A DNA stretch of 64,000 bases from Lactobacillus isalae (lineage in GTDB: Bacteria; Bacillota; Bacilli; Lactobacillales; Lactobacillaceae): NCBI RefSeq assembly GCF_947539375.1, contig NZ_OX443569.1, positions 1,798,001 through 1,862,000 on the forward strand. Direction: 5' to 3'. A model generated the notes under the pieces. The model did not search any database. It saw nothing but the letters and a program-made list of their open reading frames with translations, and was not told the origin of the DNA. The translations under genes were made by a program, and so were the position numbers. Shown here one piece after another: positions 42,981-51,981 of this stretch; within the stretch, counting starts at the first letter, position 1, and every line of letters begins with the position of its first letter.

Positions 42981-44577
42981 ATCCAGTCTCCTTTGGATCT
43001 TCTACTTGTAATTGGTTAGCCATTAAGTTGTAGTTCTTTGGACCTTCAAGCTTCTTTTCAATAAAGTTAAAGATTCTCGTGATTGAGAATGTCAAGATTA
43101 AGTAGATCATTGAAATAATGAAGTAAGTTTGGAAGAATTGGAAGGTTTGGCTGGCAACAGTTGTACCAACAAAGAACAATTCTGAAACAGAGATAATACT
43201 TAATACTGACGTATCCTTGATGTTAACAATAAATTCGTTAGTAATTGATGGTAAACAGTTTCTGATAGCTTGAGGTAAGATAATGTGCCACATTTGTTGT
43301 GAGTGAGTCATACCAATAGCAGATGCTGCTTCGAATTGGCCCTTAGGTGTAGCGTTAATACCACCACGAATAACTTCAGCTAGGTAAGCTCCGGTATTAA
43401 TTGAAACAATTACTAAAGCAGCTACAGTACGGTTTAAGTTGAGGTGCCATAATTGAGCAATTCCGTAGTAGATAACCGCAGCCTGAACCATCATAGGAGT
43501 TCCACGGAATACTTCAATATATACTGCTAAGATCCAATCAACGATCTTTAAGCCCCACTTCTTACCAGTGGACTTAGGAGTTGGAATAGTTCTAACAATA
43601 CCAACAAGTAAACCAATGAAGAAACCAACAATAGTACCAACTAAGGCTAAGAGAAGAGTCATTCCAACACCGCCAAGAATCATTGAACCGTAGCGATGCA
43701 TAATTGACATGAACCAATTTTCTTTCTTGCTGCCACCTGCTTGAGGCTGTTCCTTAACTGCGTCAGCCATTAATTGATTACGCTTCTTGTTAGAAATACC
43801 ATTTAAAATGTTATTAACTTGATTTAGTAATTCAGTGTTGCCTTTCTTAACACCAATTGAAGTAATTGAGTCTTCATATGGAATATGGAAACCTTGCATC
43901 TTGTTTAAGTTAACAGCAACAATATTAGGGTTAACGCTCTTGTAGCTTTGGTATTCAATATCTTCTGCAACATAACCATCAATTGTGCCTGATTGTAAGC
44001 TTTGACGCATTGCAGAAAAGCTTCTCATTGCAGGTTCACGCTTAGCGCCATGTAGTTGCTTGATTAGGTCGTAGTGGAGAGTACCTTGTTGAGCAGTTAA
44101 TTTTGCATTCTTAAAGTCATTTAAGCCTTTTGCTTGAGCAAATTTACTGTCCTTATTTGTAATAACTACAAATGTTCCTTTTCTATAAGGTTCAGAAAAA
44201 TTGATTGCCTTTCTACGTTCAGCAGTAGGAGACATACCAGCAATAATTAAGTCGATCTTGCCAGAAGTTAATGCAGGCAATAGACCGTCCCATTCGGTTT
44301 TTTCAACCACAACTTTACGATGAAGTTTCTTACCGATGATTTTTGCAATTTGGACATCATATCCATTTGCATATTGCTTAGAACCGTCAATTGGAACAGC
44401 ACCGTTTGCATCGGTTGTTTGAGTCCAATTGTATGGTGGGTAATTAGCTTCCATACCGATTTTTAGGGGTGCTTCTTTTTTAGCCGCTTCGGTTTGATTA
44501 GAGTTAAAACTAAAACCGATCACTAAACTTAAAATTAGGGCTAATAAAGCACTAAACCATCTTATTTTTGACTTCAC
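42964..44577 (-). CDS. Fused substrate-binding and permease subunit of an amino acid ABC importer
   Basis: 537 residues. The GTG start has GGAGG 10 bp upstream. A signal-anchor-like N-terminus (residues 8-28) precedes a periplasmic-binding domain (about 35-270: [39 protein letters not shown]). The permease domain (about 290-520) contains [12 protein letters not shown] and the EAA loop [16 protein letters not shown]. Such SBP-permease fusions are frequent in Lactobacillales (GlnPH-like). Annotation by homology would say glutamine, but a lysine riboswitch controls the operon. No PBP lipobox is needed because of the fusion. Confidence 0.92.
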   Translation of the reverse strand: MKSKIRWFSALLALILSLVIGFSFNSNQTEAAKKEAPLKIGMEANYPPYNWTQTTDANGAVPIDGSKQYANGYDVQIAKIIGKKLHRKVVVEKTEWDGLLPALTSGKIDLIIAGMSPTAERRKAINFSEPYRKGTFVVITNKDSKFAQAKGLNDFKNAKLTAQQGTLHYDLIKQLHGAKREPAMRSFSAMRQSLQSGTIDGYVAEDIEYQSYKSVNPNIVAVNLNKMQGFHIPYEDSITSIGVKKGNTELLNQVNNILNGISNKKRNQLMADAVKEQPQAGGSKKENWFMSIMHRYGSMILGGVGMTLLLALVGTIVGFFIGLLVGIVRTIPTPKSTGKKWGLKIVDWILAVYIEVFRGTPMMVQAAVIYYGIAQLWHLNLNRTVAALVIVSINTGAYLAEVIRGGINATPKGQFEAASAIGMTHSQQMWHIILPQAIRNCLPSITNEFIVNIKDTSVLSIISVSELFFVGTTVASQTFQFFQTYFIISMIYLILTFSITRIFNFIEKKLEGPKNYNLMANQLQVEDPKETGFEHEQ

Positions 44578-44631
44578 TTTGAAATACCTCCAAAAATTAT
44601 TTCAAATAAAGCCAATACAATAAAAGCGTAA

Positions 44632-44669
44632 ATAAAAAGCCTCGCTGTTTACCAAAAACAACGAGGTTT
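44632..44669 (-). terminator. Expression-platform terminator of the lysine riboswitch
   Basis: Minus-strand stem CCTCGTTGTTT / AAACAGCGAGG followed by a T-run, placed between the aptamer and the transporter genes. Confidence 0.87.
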
Positions 44670-44695
44670 GAAAATCATCAGTAATTAAACCAAAT

Positions 44696-44862
44696 CATAT
44701 AGCGCTCCCTGGGGACGACCAGGACAGTATGTAAGATATTCTCTTACATCCCAACAAATTAACTTCACGAAAGAAAATTTATTTCGGCGGTAATCCTAAA
44801 ACTTACTGTCACTGTATTCGCGTACTCAAGTAAGTTTCGTGATTATCGCAACCTCTATTGCA
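44696..44862 (-). promoter_or_regulatory. Lysine riboswitch (L box)
   Basis: On the minus strand the conserved pieces appear in order: AATAGAGGTTGCGATAATC at the 5' edge, GACAGTAAGTTTTAGG, CCGCCGAA, TTGTTGGGATG, CTGTCCTGG and the 3' closing GGGAGCGCTAT. It is followed by a terminator hairpin. The layout matches the five-helix lysine aptamer, and lysine should lower expression of the transporter. Confidence 0.9.
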
Positions 44863-44912
44863 TTGGGGATTTATTTAACTGATGAAAAGATTAAACGATT
44901 TTTAATGTTTTG

Positions 44913-45539
44913 TCAAATAAATCCATGATTTTTTTTGACATCTTTTTTCTTAATGTCCGAAACATAAGGATTTCCAGCAACTATGAATCTTAATTTTTTC
45001 TTAGCCCATTCGGGATCTGACTGATTAACACCTACTCTCGGAAGCGCAATTATTTCTGCTATGTTGCGTTTATGATTGATATCGATATCAAATGGAGAAT
45101 CTGCTAAACGTGCTAAATCCCATTTTCTACTAGTAATGCCAAAGGCTTGCATCATTTTACCGGGCCCATTTGTTAAAAGCGGTCCTGTTTTTCCATTGCG
45201 GTTCTTGATCATAGTGTCAATTCCAGTTAGTGGATCGATAGCCCGAATTAAAACCCCTTGAGGCTCGCCTTCTTCTTGGCAAGCAACATCAAAGAAAAAA
45301 TATTGTCTTTGCGAATAAATATATAAGCTGCCACCAGATCGATATAGGCCTTCATTTGCTTGGCTGCGTCTACCGCCGTAAGAATGAGCAGTACGATCTT
45401 TTACGCCTACATAAGCTTCTGTTTCAACAATTGTGCCAGATAAAATCTCAGTTCCGTTATTAAAAGATAAAGTTCTGCCTAGTAAATCTTTGCTAATGTC
45501 ACTAGTGGATCGATTAGTGAAAAATTTTTCATAGTTCAT
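44913..45539 (-). CDS. 3-methyladenine DNA glycosylase (MPG/AAG family)
   Basis: 208 residues. ISKDLLGRTL, the catalytic-pocket segment GTIVETEAYVGVKDRTAHSY, GLYRSGGSLYIY and GVLIRAIDPL match the alkyladenine glycosylase family, which excises 3-methyladenine and other damaged purines to start base excision repair. The Glu of VETEAY is the general base. Adjacent are an Ogt-like protein and other small genes, so this neighbourhood concerns DNA alkylation. AAGAAGGATC lies before the ATG. Confidence 0.92.
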   Translation of the reverse strand: MNYEKFFTNRSTSDISKDLLGRTLSFNNGTEILSGTIVETEAYVGVKDRTAHSYGGRRSQANEGLYRSGGSLYIYSQRQYFFFDVACQEEGEPQGVLIRAIDPLTGIDTMIKNRNGKTGPLLTNGPGKMMQAFGITSRKWDLARLADSPFDIDINHKRNIAEIIALPRVGVNQSDPEWAKKKLRFIVAGNPYVSDIKKKDVKKNHGFI

Positions 45540-45610
45540 ATTGATCCTTCTTTCTAAAAAAGTTGTACACTCGTTTGTGAAAGCAAATATTGAAAACAGG
45601 GGAAATTATT

Positions 45611-45973
45611 ATGCATGAAATAAAAGCTATTAGAATATATGATCATGAACAACCAGCAGGCTATCGAATTTTAGTAGATCGATTATGGCCTAGAGGGATG
45701 AGTAAGGTAAAGGCACACTTAGATGAATGGGATAAAGAAATTGGACCAACTAATGAATTAAGAAAATGGTTTAATCATGAAGATGAAAAGTATTCGGAAT
45801 TCAAATCTAAGTATATAGCGCAATTAAAATCTAATCCAGCTACGCCAGCTTTTATTAAAAACGTAAAAGAAAAATTAGCACAAGGAAATGTTCTTTTCTT
45901 ATATGGAGCTAAAAATAAAAAGTACAACCAAGCGGTTGTACTTAAAGAGTTTATTGATAGTCAATTAAATTAA
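45611..45973 (+). CDS. DUF488 family protein (YeaO-like)
   Basis: 120 residues from the ATG at 45611 (AGGGGAAATTATT upstream); a TTG extension of seven residues is rejected. The segments AIRIYDHEQPAGYRILVDRL, WPRGMSKV and ELRKWFNHEDEKYSEF are typical of DUF488. The family has no proven biochemical role. The stop overlaps the stop of the convergent terC by 4 bp. Confidence 0.87.
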   Translation: MHEIKAIRIYDHEQPAGYRILVDRLWPRGMSKVKAHLDEWDKEIGPTNELRKWFNHEDEKYSEFKSKYIAQLKSNPATPAFIKNVKEKLAQGNVLFLYGAKNKKYNQAVVLKEFIDSQLN

Positions 45974-46752
45974 GGCATCTTTTTGCCGTGTACATTTTGC
46001 CGTACATAGTGAAAAATGATTGTCAAAATAACTGTACCAAAAACAATACATGCAAATATCGCATCTGGCAGTTTAAAGTTTAGTGGTGGCAATGAAATAA
46101 GAAGCTTAATAGCAATAATTGAGATTAAGACATAAGCCATAGTTTGAAGTTCTGGAATAATTTCCATTAGCTTAATAATAATCTCAGCTACTCCTCGCAT
46201 ACATAGGATCCCAATCATACCACCAACTAAAACAACAACTGGATTATTAGACATGGCTAAAGCTGCTAAAACAGAGTCGATTGAAAAAACAATATCCATT
46301 GATTCAATTGAAATAACAGTTCTCCAAAATAGGGAAAGATGATGCTTTCTCTTTTTGGAGTTCTTTTTCTTATGGGCTGCTTTTTTTGCTGCCTCTTTTT
46401 GAGCAACTTGCTTAGGATGACGAATATCGTAAAAATATTTATAGACTAAATAAAGTAGATATAGGCCACCTAAGAGCTTGATTTCCCAGAAATTAATCAA
46501 GTAGGTCCCAATTCCAATTACAATGAAGCGAAATAAATATGCACCCCAAAGTCCATAGACTAGAGATTTTCTCTGTTCATCTTTAGTTGGTAAAACCTGC
46601 GTTTGAGCCGCTAGTACAACGGCGTTATCAACGGAGAGCAAACACTCCATTAAGATCAAGGTTAGAATCATCATCCAATCTTGACCACTAGTTAAAACAT
46701 GTGCCCAATTATTGGCATCAAAAAAAGGCTGATAAAGTTTAATCAACTGCAT
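45970..46752 (-). CDS. TerC-family membrane protein
   Basis: 260 residues with seven or more membrane segments and a Lys/His-rich cytoplasmic loop (about residues 118-137). The conserved acidic metal site is visible in ECLLSVDNAVVLAAQ and the paired repeat IESMDIVFSIDSVLAA. TerC proteins are linked to Mn2+ export and metal loading of exported proteins. AAGGATATTTGA precedes the ATG. It overlaps the end of the Ogt-like gene by 14 bp, so the two are co-transcribed. Confidence 0.9.
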   Translation of the reverse strand: MQLIKLYQPFFDANNWAHVLTSGQDWMMILTLILMECLLSVDNAVVLAAQTQVLPTKDEQRKSLVYGLWGAYLFRFIVIGIGTYLINFWEIKLLGGLYLLYLVYKYFYDIRHPKQVAQKEAAKKAAHKKKNSKKRKHHLSLFWRTVISIESMDIVFSIDSVLAALAMSNNPVVVLVGGMIGILCMRGVAEIIIKLMEIIPELQTMAYVLISIIAIKLLISLPPLNFKLPDAIFACIVFGTVILTIIFHYVRQNVHGKKMP

Positions 46753-47269
46753 TCAAATATCCTTCTTCAAGATTTATTAAACGTTGTTTTTCTTTCTCTC
46801 CCATTCTATAACTTCCTACCTTATCTGGCGCTAAAATTACACGGTGACTTGGAATAAAAATTAAAGAAGGATTCAAGGCTACTGCATGAGCAACCGATCG
46901 AACTGAAGTAGAACCGTTGATAGCAGAGGCTAAATCGTTGTAAGAGATAGTAGTTCCATAAGGAATATTCTCGATCATTTTAACAACTTGATTCTGAAAT
47001 GGAGTTCCAAAGCTTGAATAATCGATTGGAACTGTAAAAGAACGGCGTTTGCCAGCAAAATATTCTTTTAATTGTTGAACGTAAGGAGCAAGCTTTTTGG
47101 AATCTTGAACAAGAATATGATTAGGATAAAATCCAAGAATAGAAGCTTCAATGTTACTATTCTTGAATCCAACAAATGCCAATCCTAAGTTGCTAATAAC
47201 TAGTTCATAGACCCATGGCTTGATTTCAACAAAATCGTAATAGAAAACTTTTGCTTGAGCGATTGGCAT
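46739..47269 (-). CDS. Alkyltransferase-like protein (Ogt family with Ser instead of Cys)
   Basis: 176 residues. The C-terminal DNA-binding and active-site domain of O6-alkylguanine transferases is clear: FGTPFQNQVVKMIENIPYGT, ISYNDLASAI, RSVAHAVALNP and then IPSHRVILAP. The acceptor Cys of the PCHR motif is replaced by Ser141 (codon AGT on the minus strand, read ACT at 46847-46849). Without the Cys it cannot transfer an alkyl group in the normal way. Alkyltransferase-like proteins with other residues at this position bind damaged bases and recruit nucleotide excision repair; that role is inferred. AAGGTTAGGA precedes the ATG. Confidence 0.85.
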   Translation of the reverse strand: MPIAQAKVFYYDFVEIKPWVYELVISNLGLAFVGFKNSNIEASILGFYPNHILVQDSKKLAPYVQQLKEYFAGKRRSFTVPIDYSSFGTPFQNQVVKMIENIPYGTTISYNDLASAINGSTSVRSVAHAVALNPSLIFIPSHRVILAPDKVGSYRMGEKEKQRLINLEEGYLNAVD

Positions 47270-47385
47270 TTAATCCTAACCTTTCTTTTTGATTAATATA
47301 TTAACTCTATCTAATATTGTACAACAAAAAATAACAGAAAGAGTTATTGACGAATTAAATAAAATGTTAGTTAAGATAATATCGG

Positions 47386-48099
47386 CTATATATATAATTT
47401 GTCAAATACTTTTTCAGCATTAGCAATAATTGTAGGTACTGCTTTAGGAGCAGGTACAGGAGTGTTGTTAACGATCCACACCTTGGCGTCAGGTTGACGA
47501 TAGGCAAGAAGTTGGGCGAAAGGATATACTACAAAACTAGTTCCGGCAATAATAACTAAATCGCTATTTTGAATGTTTTCAACTGATTCGACTAGAACAT
47601 TTTCATTAATTGGCTCACCATATAAAACGATTCCAGGGCGAATAAGTCCGTTATCTTTTTCATGAATAAATGATTTTTTATATTCCTCATAAGAAATTTG
47701 TTCATGACATTTGGTGCAAAAAATATTATAAAGATCACCATGAAACTCAATTACATGCTTATTACCAGCTTTTTTATCAAGACCATCAACATTTTGAGTA
47801 ATTAAAGTACCATTTTTATTGCAGCTAGCGGCAATTTTTTCGTGAATAATGTTAGGCTTGGCTTTTGGAAAATACATATTTTCCATTATGAAATGATGAA
47901 ATTTAGTTGGTTCGTGAAACAAGGTATCTTCGCTTAAAATTTGTTCTGGGTTCTCAGATATGCCGTTATAAATGCCGTTTTTTGAACGGTAATCAGGAAT
48001 GTGAGAAGGTGTAGATACACCAGCTCCAGTAAGATAGGTAACGTGGTGAGCATCATTAAGATTGGACTGCAAGGCAGCAATTTGTTTATCTAAATCCAT
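47386..48099 (-). CDS. Sir2-family NAD-dependent deacylase with partial zinc site
   Basis: 237 residues. The NAD motifs are present: GAGVSTPSHIPDYRS (about 25-39), TQNVDGLD (101-108) and the catalytic His120 in IEFHGDL. The zinc site has only its first pair (Cys128, Cys131 in FCTKC). The second C-x2-C that normally precedes the GLLRP-like turn is missing; residues 132-150 contain no Cys. RPGIVLYGE and VIIAGTSFVVYPFAQ are conserved. It should remove acyl groups from protein lysines, if folded without the complete zinc ribbon. It is a single gene, GGAGG before the ATG. Confidence 0.88.
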   Translation of the reverse strand: MDLDKQIAALQSNLNDAHHVTYLTGAGVSTPSHIPDYRSKNGIYNGISENPEQILSEDTLFHEPTKFHHFIMENMYFPKAKPNIIHEKIAASCNKNGTLITQNVDGLDKKAGNKHVIEFHGDLYNIFCTKCHEQISYEEYKKSFIHEKDNGLIRPGIVLYGEPINENVLVESVENIQNSDLVIIAGTSFVVYPFAQLLAYRQPDAKVWIVNNTPVPAPKAVPTIIANAEKVFDKLYI

Positions 48100-48224
48100 A
48101 TGAAAACCTCCTATACTATTTAATTTTCAACTAAGTCAATTATAGAATGCTGAGAGAAAAAGTGGTATTTGTTATAATTGAGGTAAGAGTTTTAAACATT
48201 AATAAATAATTTAGAAGGAAAAAT

Positions 48225-48701
48225 ATGTCACTTTTATATATTGCTTTTGATATTTTGTTGATCGGCTATATTTTTTATAGTTGGTATTGGCAAGCAAACA
48301 TTGATTACAAGGCTCGTTTTAGAAGTTCTTCAGTTATTTGGGCCTTAATTTTTCTCTTAGTTGGCTTTTATTTAGATTACTTTACTGATCCAACAGTATT
48401 AATGAACGTATTTATTGCAACATTTTTACTTATGAGTATTATTGATGGGGTCAGCGGTTTAGCTAAGAAGAGATTAGTTGTAAGTGGGTATTTCAAGCGA
48501 ACGGTGAAGTATAGCGACATTGCGCATGTTACTTTGATTGCAGTTCCTAATCCTAAAAAGCCAACTGTAATGGCAATTTTTCAAACTAATAATCGACAAG
48601 CCTATTACTTACGGTTTTCACAGCAGGTAGGCGATGTGATTGCGAATATTAGAAAATACTTGGGTTCAAATGTAGGAATCGAAGTTCAATCAATGATGTA
48701 A
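48225..48701 (+). CDS. Membrane protein of unknown function
   Basis: 158 residues. Three N-terminal hydrophobic segments (about 4-21, 38-55 and 61-80) are followed by a soluble part of 75 residues (KKRLVVSGYFKRTVKYSDIA ...) that looks beta-rich, like small PH-type domains in other membrane proteins. GAAGGAAAAAT precedes the ATG. Not recognised; confident only that it is coding. Confidence 0.75.
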   Translation: MSLLYIAFDILLIGYIFYSWYWQANIDYKARFRSSSVIWALIFLLVGFYLDYFTDPTVLMNVFIATFLLMSIIDGVSGLAKKRLVVSGYFKRTVKYSDIAHVTLIAVPNPKKPTVMAIFQTNNRQAYYLRFSQQVGDVIANIRKYLGSNVGIEVQSMM

Positions 48702-48709
48702 ATAAAACT

Positions 48710-48766
48710 AAAAAAAGATAGGTGCTTTAACTACGCTGAAAAGTGTAGGGTACCTATCTTTTTTCT
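48710..48766. terminator. Bidirectional terminator between membrane protein and cls
   Basis: 12-bp stem AAAAAAGATAGG / CCTATCTTTTTT with an inner CTAC/GTAG hairpin, ending at the stop of cls on the other strand. Confidence 0.83.
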
Positions 48767-50221
48767 TTATAAAATTGGTGATAGCAATCTAGAAAAAGCC
48801 TGTTTGAATCGAAGGTAGCGCGACCAATTGTCAGTAATATCCAATGTCAACTCAGTACATTTAGATAAATCTTTTTCAAAAATATGATTTAATTCCCGGG
48901 TAATATTTTTATCGTAAAAAACAGCATCCGTTTCAAAATTTAAACTGTATGAACGAAAGTCTTGGTTCATTGAACCAACTGCTGAAAAGCGATCGTCAAC
49001 CATAACAGTTTTGGCATGGATAAATCCATTATTATAAACGTAAATTTTGATACCTTCATGTAACAAATAATTTGCGTACCACTGAGTAGCACGATAAATG
49101 AAGGGATGGTCTGGCATTGAAGGAATCATAATGCGAACATCAACACCAGAATGGGCTGCAATAACCCAAGTCGCAATCATTGGATCGTCTGGAACGAGAT
49201 AAGGCGTTTGAATCCATAAGGTTTTTCTGGCCATCATCATCATTCTGATCATCCCGTTTCGTAAATAGGGAGTTGAAGTGTCTGGGCCATCTGAAACGAT
49301 TTGCGTAGCAACATCATCTTCAGTTAACTTGTTTTCTTCGATTTTTGGAAAAAGCTTTTCATTAAATGAGATTGTTGCACTTTTATCGGTGATTGATGCA
49401 TTCCAATCCATAACAAAACGCTCTTGAAGTAAAAGAGACGCAGAGCCGACAATTCTTAGGTGTGTATCGCGCCAGTAGCCGAATTTTTTGCTTTTGCTAA
49501 CATATTGATCTCCAACGTTAAAGCCACCAGTCCAGGATATTCTTCCGTCAACAACAACGATTTTACGATGAAGGTGGTAGTTCATTCGATACTTTTTAAT
49601 CATATTTTGAGATGTGATAAAAGCAGCGACTTCGCCGCCTAAATCAGTCAGAGGCTTAAACCAAGCCTTTGAAGCCCCAGGTGAACCCCATGGATCATAA
49701 ATCAATCTTACCTTTACACCTTCACGAGCTTTTTTGATTAATAAGTTAAGAAAACTGTTGCCTAAATCATCATTCATAAAAGAATAATATTCAACGTTAA
49801 CTGTTTCTTGTGCGTTTTCAATATCTTTAAAAAGAGCTTCAAATTTTTTTTCACCGTCAGTGTAAAAACTAATTTTATTATTTTTAGAAAGAGGAGAATC
49901 ATGTTTGAAGTTAAAATAATCAATTAAAATCTTGGCTTCTTTAGAAGTATCCGTTGGTCCTGCTGCCTTAGGAACGCGGGGAATCATCTTATTTACTTTA
50001 TTTAAGCCAATATGTTTTTGATTATTAATCGCGAAAAGATTTTCTTGCGATAAACCACGACCAATGAAACCATAGAGAATAAAGCCGAGGACAGGAAAGA
50101 TAAGTAAAATAATTAGCCAAGCCCAAGAAGTAGCTACTGATCGTTTTCTGTGGAATACGACATAGAAAGCTAAAAGCGTATTGACCGCCCAAAGAAGAGC
50201 CCAAAATTCATTAGAAAAAAT
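48767..50221 (-). CDS. cls: Cardiolipin synthase, apparently with an ATT start codon
   Basis: 484 residues if read from ATT at 50221. Two phospholipase D motifs are present: HLHRKIVVVDGRISWTGGFN and FIHAKTVMVDDRFSAVGSMN, as in bacterial cardiolipin synthases that join two phosphatidylglycerols. Two membrane helices lie before them (about residues 3-20 and 31-52: WAWLIILLIFPVLGFILYGF). The only ATG in this part is at 49987 and would remove both helices. The frame is open to a TAG at 50239 and contains no ATG, GTG, TTG or CTG upstream of it. A strong AGGGAGGG lies about 6-7 bp before ATT TTT TCT. The length then equals a normal Cls. It lies 20 bp after the peptidase gene, so it is in an operon with it. 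Confidence 0.85.
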   Translation of the reverse strand: MFSNEFWALLWAVNTLLAFYVVFHRKRSVATSWAWLIILLIFPVLGFILYGFIGRGLSQENLFAINNQKHIGLNKVNKMIPRVPKAAGPTDTSKEAKILIDYFNFKHDSPLSKNNKISFYTDGEKKFEALFKDIENAQETVNVEYYSFMNDDLGNSFLNLLIKKAREGVKVRLIYDPWGSPGASKAWFKPLTDLGGEVAAFITSQNMIKKYRMNYHLHRKIVVVDGRISWTGGFNVGDQYVSKSKKFGYWRDTHLRIVGSASLLLQERFVMDWNASITDKSATISFNEKLFPKIEENKLTEDDVATQIVSDGPDTSTPYLRNGMIRMMMMARKTLWIQTPYLVPDDPMIATWVIAAHSGVDVRIMIPSMPDHPFIYRATQWYANYLLHEGIKIYVYNNGFIHAKTVMVDDRFSAVGSMNQDFRSYSLNFETDAVFYDKNITRELNHIFEKDLSKCTELTLDITDNWSRYLRFKQAFSRLLSPIL

Positions 50222-50240
50222 AAATATCCCTCCCTGCTAC

Positions 50241-50948
50241 TTAGTTATTGTTGTCGTCATGTCCTCCGAAAATAAGAAGAAGTCTAAATAATTGTAACAT
50301 GCTTGTTAAAACCGCTGCGACATATGTGAGAGCTGCCGCAAATAATACTTTACGTGCCATTGGCATTTCTTGTGGAGATAAAATAGCACCATTATTTAGC
50401 ATTCTTAAGGCGCGGTGAGAAGCATTGAACTCAACTGGTAGAGTCACTACTTGAAAGAGAAGGACTAGGGCAAAGCACCAGATACCGATTTTAATTAAAG
50501 TTTGGTTCATTCCTAAGACTAGTCCTAAAAGGATTAGTGGCATTGATAGATTAGAGCCAAGAGAAACAATGGGCACTAGTGCAGATCTAACTCTCATTGG
50601 TGCATAGTCACTAGCGTCTTGTAGAGCGTGACCTACTTCGTGGGCTGCAACGCCTACTGCAGCAATTGAAGCAGAGCTATAAACAGATTGAGAAAGACTT
50701 AGAACTTTATTGGTCGGGTTATAGTTATCAGTTAAATTCCCTGCAACTTCGCGAATTTCTACTTCATACAAACCCGCTTGATCTAAAATATAGCGTGCTG
50801 CTGTTTTTCCAGTATAATTTCCTTGGTTTTGAACTTGATCATAACGATTGAAAGTAGAATTAACATTCATTGAGGCCCAGCCAGAAATTGCTACGCCTAA
50901 GATAATCATCCAGAAATATGGGTCATAAAAGAATGGCAGATAGTACAT
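50241..50948 (-). CDS. YugP-type zinc metallopeptidase
   Basis: 235 residues. An N-terminal membrane segment (about 8-24) and three later ones flank the zinc motif HEVGHALQ (His about 103), followed by a third ligand region FNASHRALRML. The family is the neutral zinc metallopeptidase type (DUF2268-like/YugP); its substrate is unknown. It likely shares a transcript with cls, which follows after 20 bp. Confidence 0.85.
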   Translation of the reverse strand: MYYLPFFYDPYFWMIILGVAISGWASMNVNSTFNRYDQVQNQGNYTGKTAARYILDQAGLYEVEIREVAGNLTDNYNPTNKVLSLSQSVYSSASIAAVGVAAHEVGHALQDASDYAPMRVRSALVPIVSLGSNLSMPLILLGLVLGMNQTLIKIGIWCFALVLLFQVVTLPVEFNASHRALRMLNNGAILSPQEMPMARKVLFAAALTYVAAVLTSMLQLFRLLLIFGGHDDNNN

Positions 50949-50971
50949 AATTGTTTTCTCTCTTTATCAAA

Positions 50972-51898
50972 TTAATCAGTTAACTTCAAAAATTTGTTAA
51001 TAATATTAATTACAAAAGGGTTGTCATGCAAAATGCTGTGTTCAGCCGCATCTCCGCGTACTTCAACTTCTTGGAAGGTGTGGGCGACAGGAGCAAGAAT
51101 ATAGCGGATTGACTTAGCAGAGACAACAGAAATAAACCGGTCTGTATTTGTTTCGTCCAAGATATTTCCATAAATATTTAAAACTGAAATATCTGGATTG
51201 AAGCGCCTTTGGTTAAACAACATTCCCAGGTAAGAAGTGCTCATCAAAATCGGCCGTCCCTTTTCATTAAGACGGTTAACATTAGGTAAGTCTCCTAAAT
51301 ACATTACGCCATCAAAGGGACCTGCAATTAAAGCACAGTGATCTAAGTGAGGAAAGTTTTTTCTTAGACTTGTTTTCATTTCGGCTTTGATTACTGAAGG
51401 TGCACCTAAAGAATGGGCAACTGCGCTATATTTTTTAAAATGATATCTTTTACTTAAATAGGAAAGCGCAGTGCGTAGGTAGTAAGAACTTGCATAGACT
51501 CCAGCAATTCGATCTTTAAAAATTAATTGAACAATTGGTTGCTGATCGCCTGTCCAAGTTCCTTCTAAAATAAAATTGCCGAAAGGATCGATTGTAGCTT
51601 TAAGAAATTTATCTGTTCCTTTAGCCTTGCAGGCAGCTTGGACCATTTTATTGGTAGTATAGTCGCCACCGCGAAAACCGTGCACATAAAAAATTGGAAT
51701 TTGTTCACTCTCTGGATCTATTTTTTCAAGTGTTGAGTTATCTTCAACTTTGCGTTTGTGCATTCTCAGTAGCCAGCGAGTGGGTGTAAAAGTTGCCATT
51801 AAACCTAAAAATGTCATTCTAGCAATGCTAGGCTCTTTATTTTTATGTTTATTATTTTTCTCAACTTCTTCGCTATACCTTTTCTGGATAAAAAACAT
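50972..51898 (-). CDS. Alpha/beta hydrolase of the DUF915 type
   Basis: 308 residues. The fold is shown by IFYVHGFRGGDYTTNK (oxyanion strand) and the nucleophile elbow AVAHSLGAPS, with a late His in EHSILHDNPFV. There is a short hydrophobic segment (about 28-45) near the N-terminus but no signal peptide. DUF915 proteins are lipase-like enzymes of lactobacilli with no settled substrate. GGGAGGAAATAGC precedes the ATG. It lies 23 bp upstream of the YugP gene on the same strand, so the order is hydrolase, peptidase, cls. Confidence 0.82.
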   Translation of the reverse strand: MFFIQKRYSEEVEKNNKHKNKEPSIARMTFLGLMATFTPTRWLLRMHKRKVEDNSTLEKIDPESEQIPIFYVHGFRGGDYTTNKMVQAACKAKGTDKFLKATIDPFGNFILEGTWTGDQQPIVQLIFKDRIAGVYASSYYLRTALSYLSKRYHFKKYSAVAHSLGAPSVIKAEMKTSLRKNFPHLDHCALIAGPFDGVMYLGDLPNVNRLNEKGRPILMSTSYLGMLFNQRRFNPDISVLNIYGNILDETNTDRFISVVSAKSIRYILAPVAHTFQEVEVRGDAAEHSILHDNPFVINIINKFLKLTD

Positions 51899-51981
51899 GC
51901 TATTTCCTCCCTTCCTTCTCTTTTTAGCGTTAAAATTATTCTAACATTTTATAGGATAGAACAGAGAAGAAAGGAACATTT

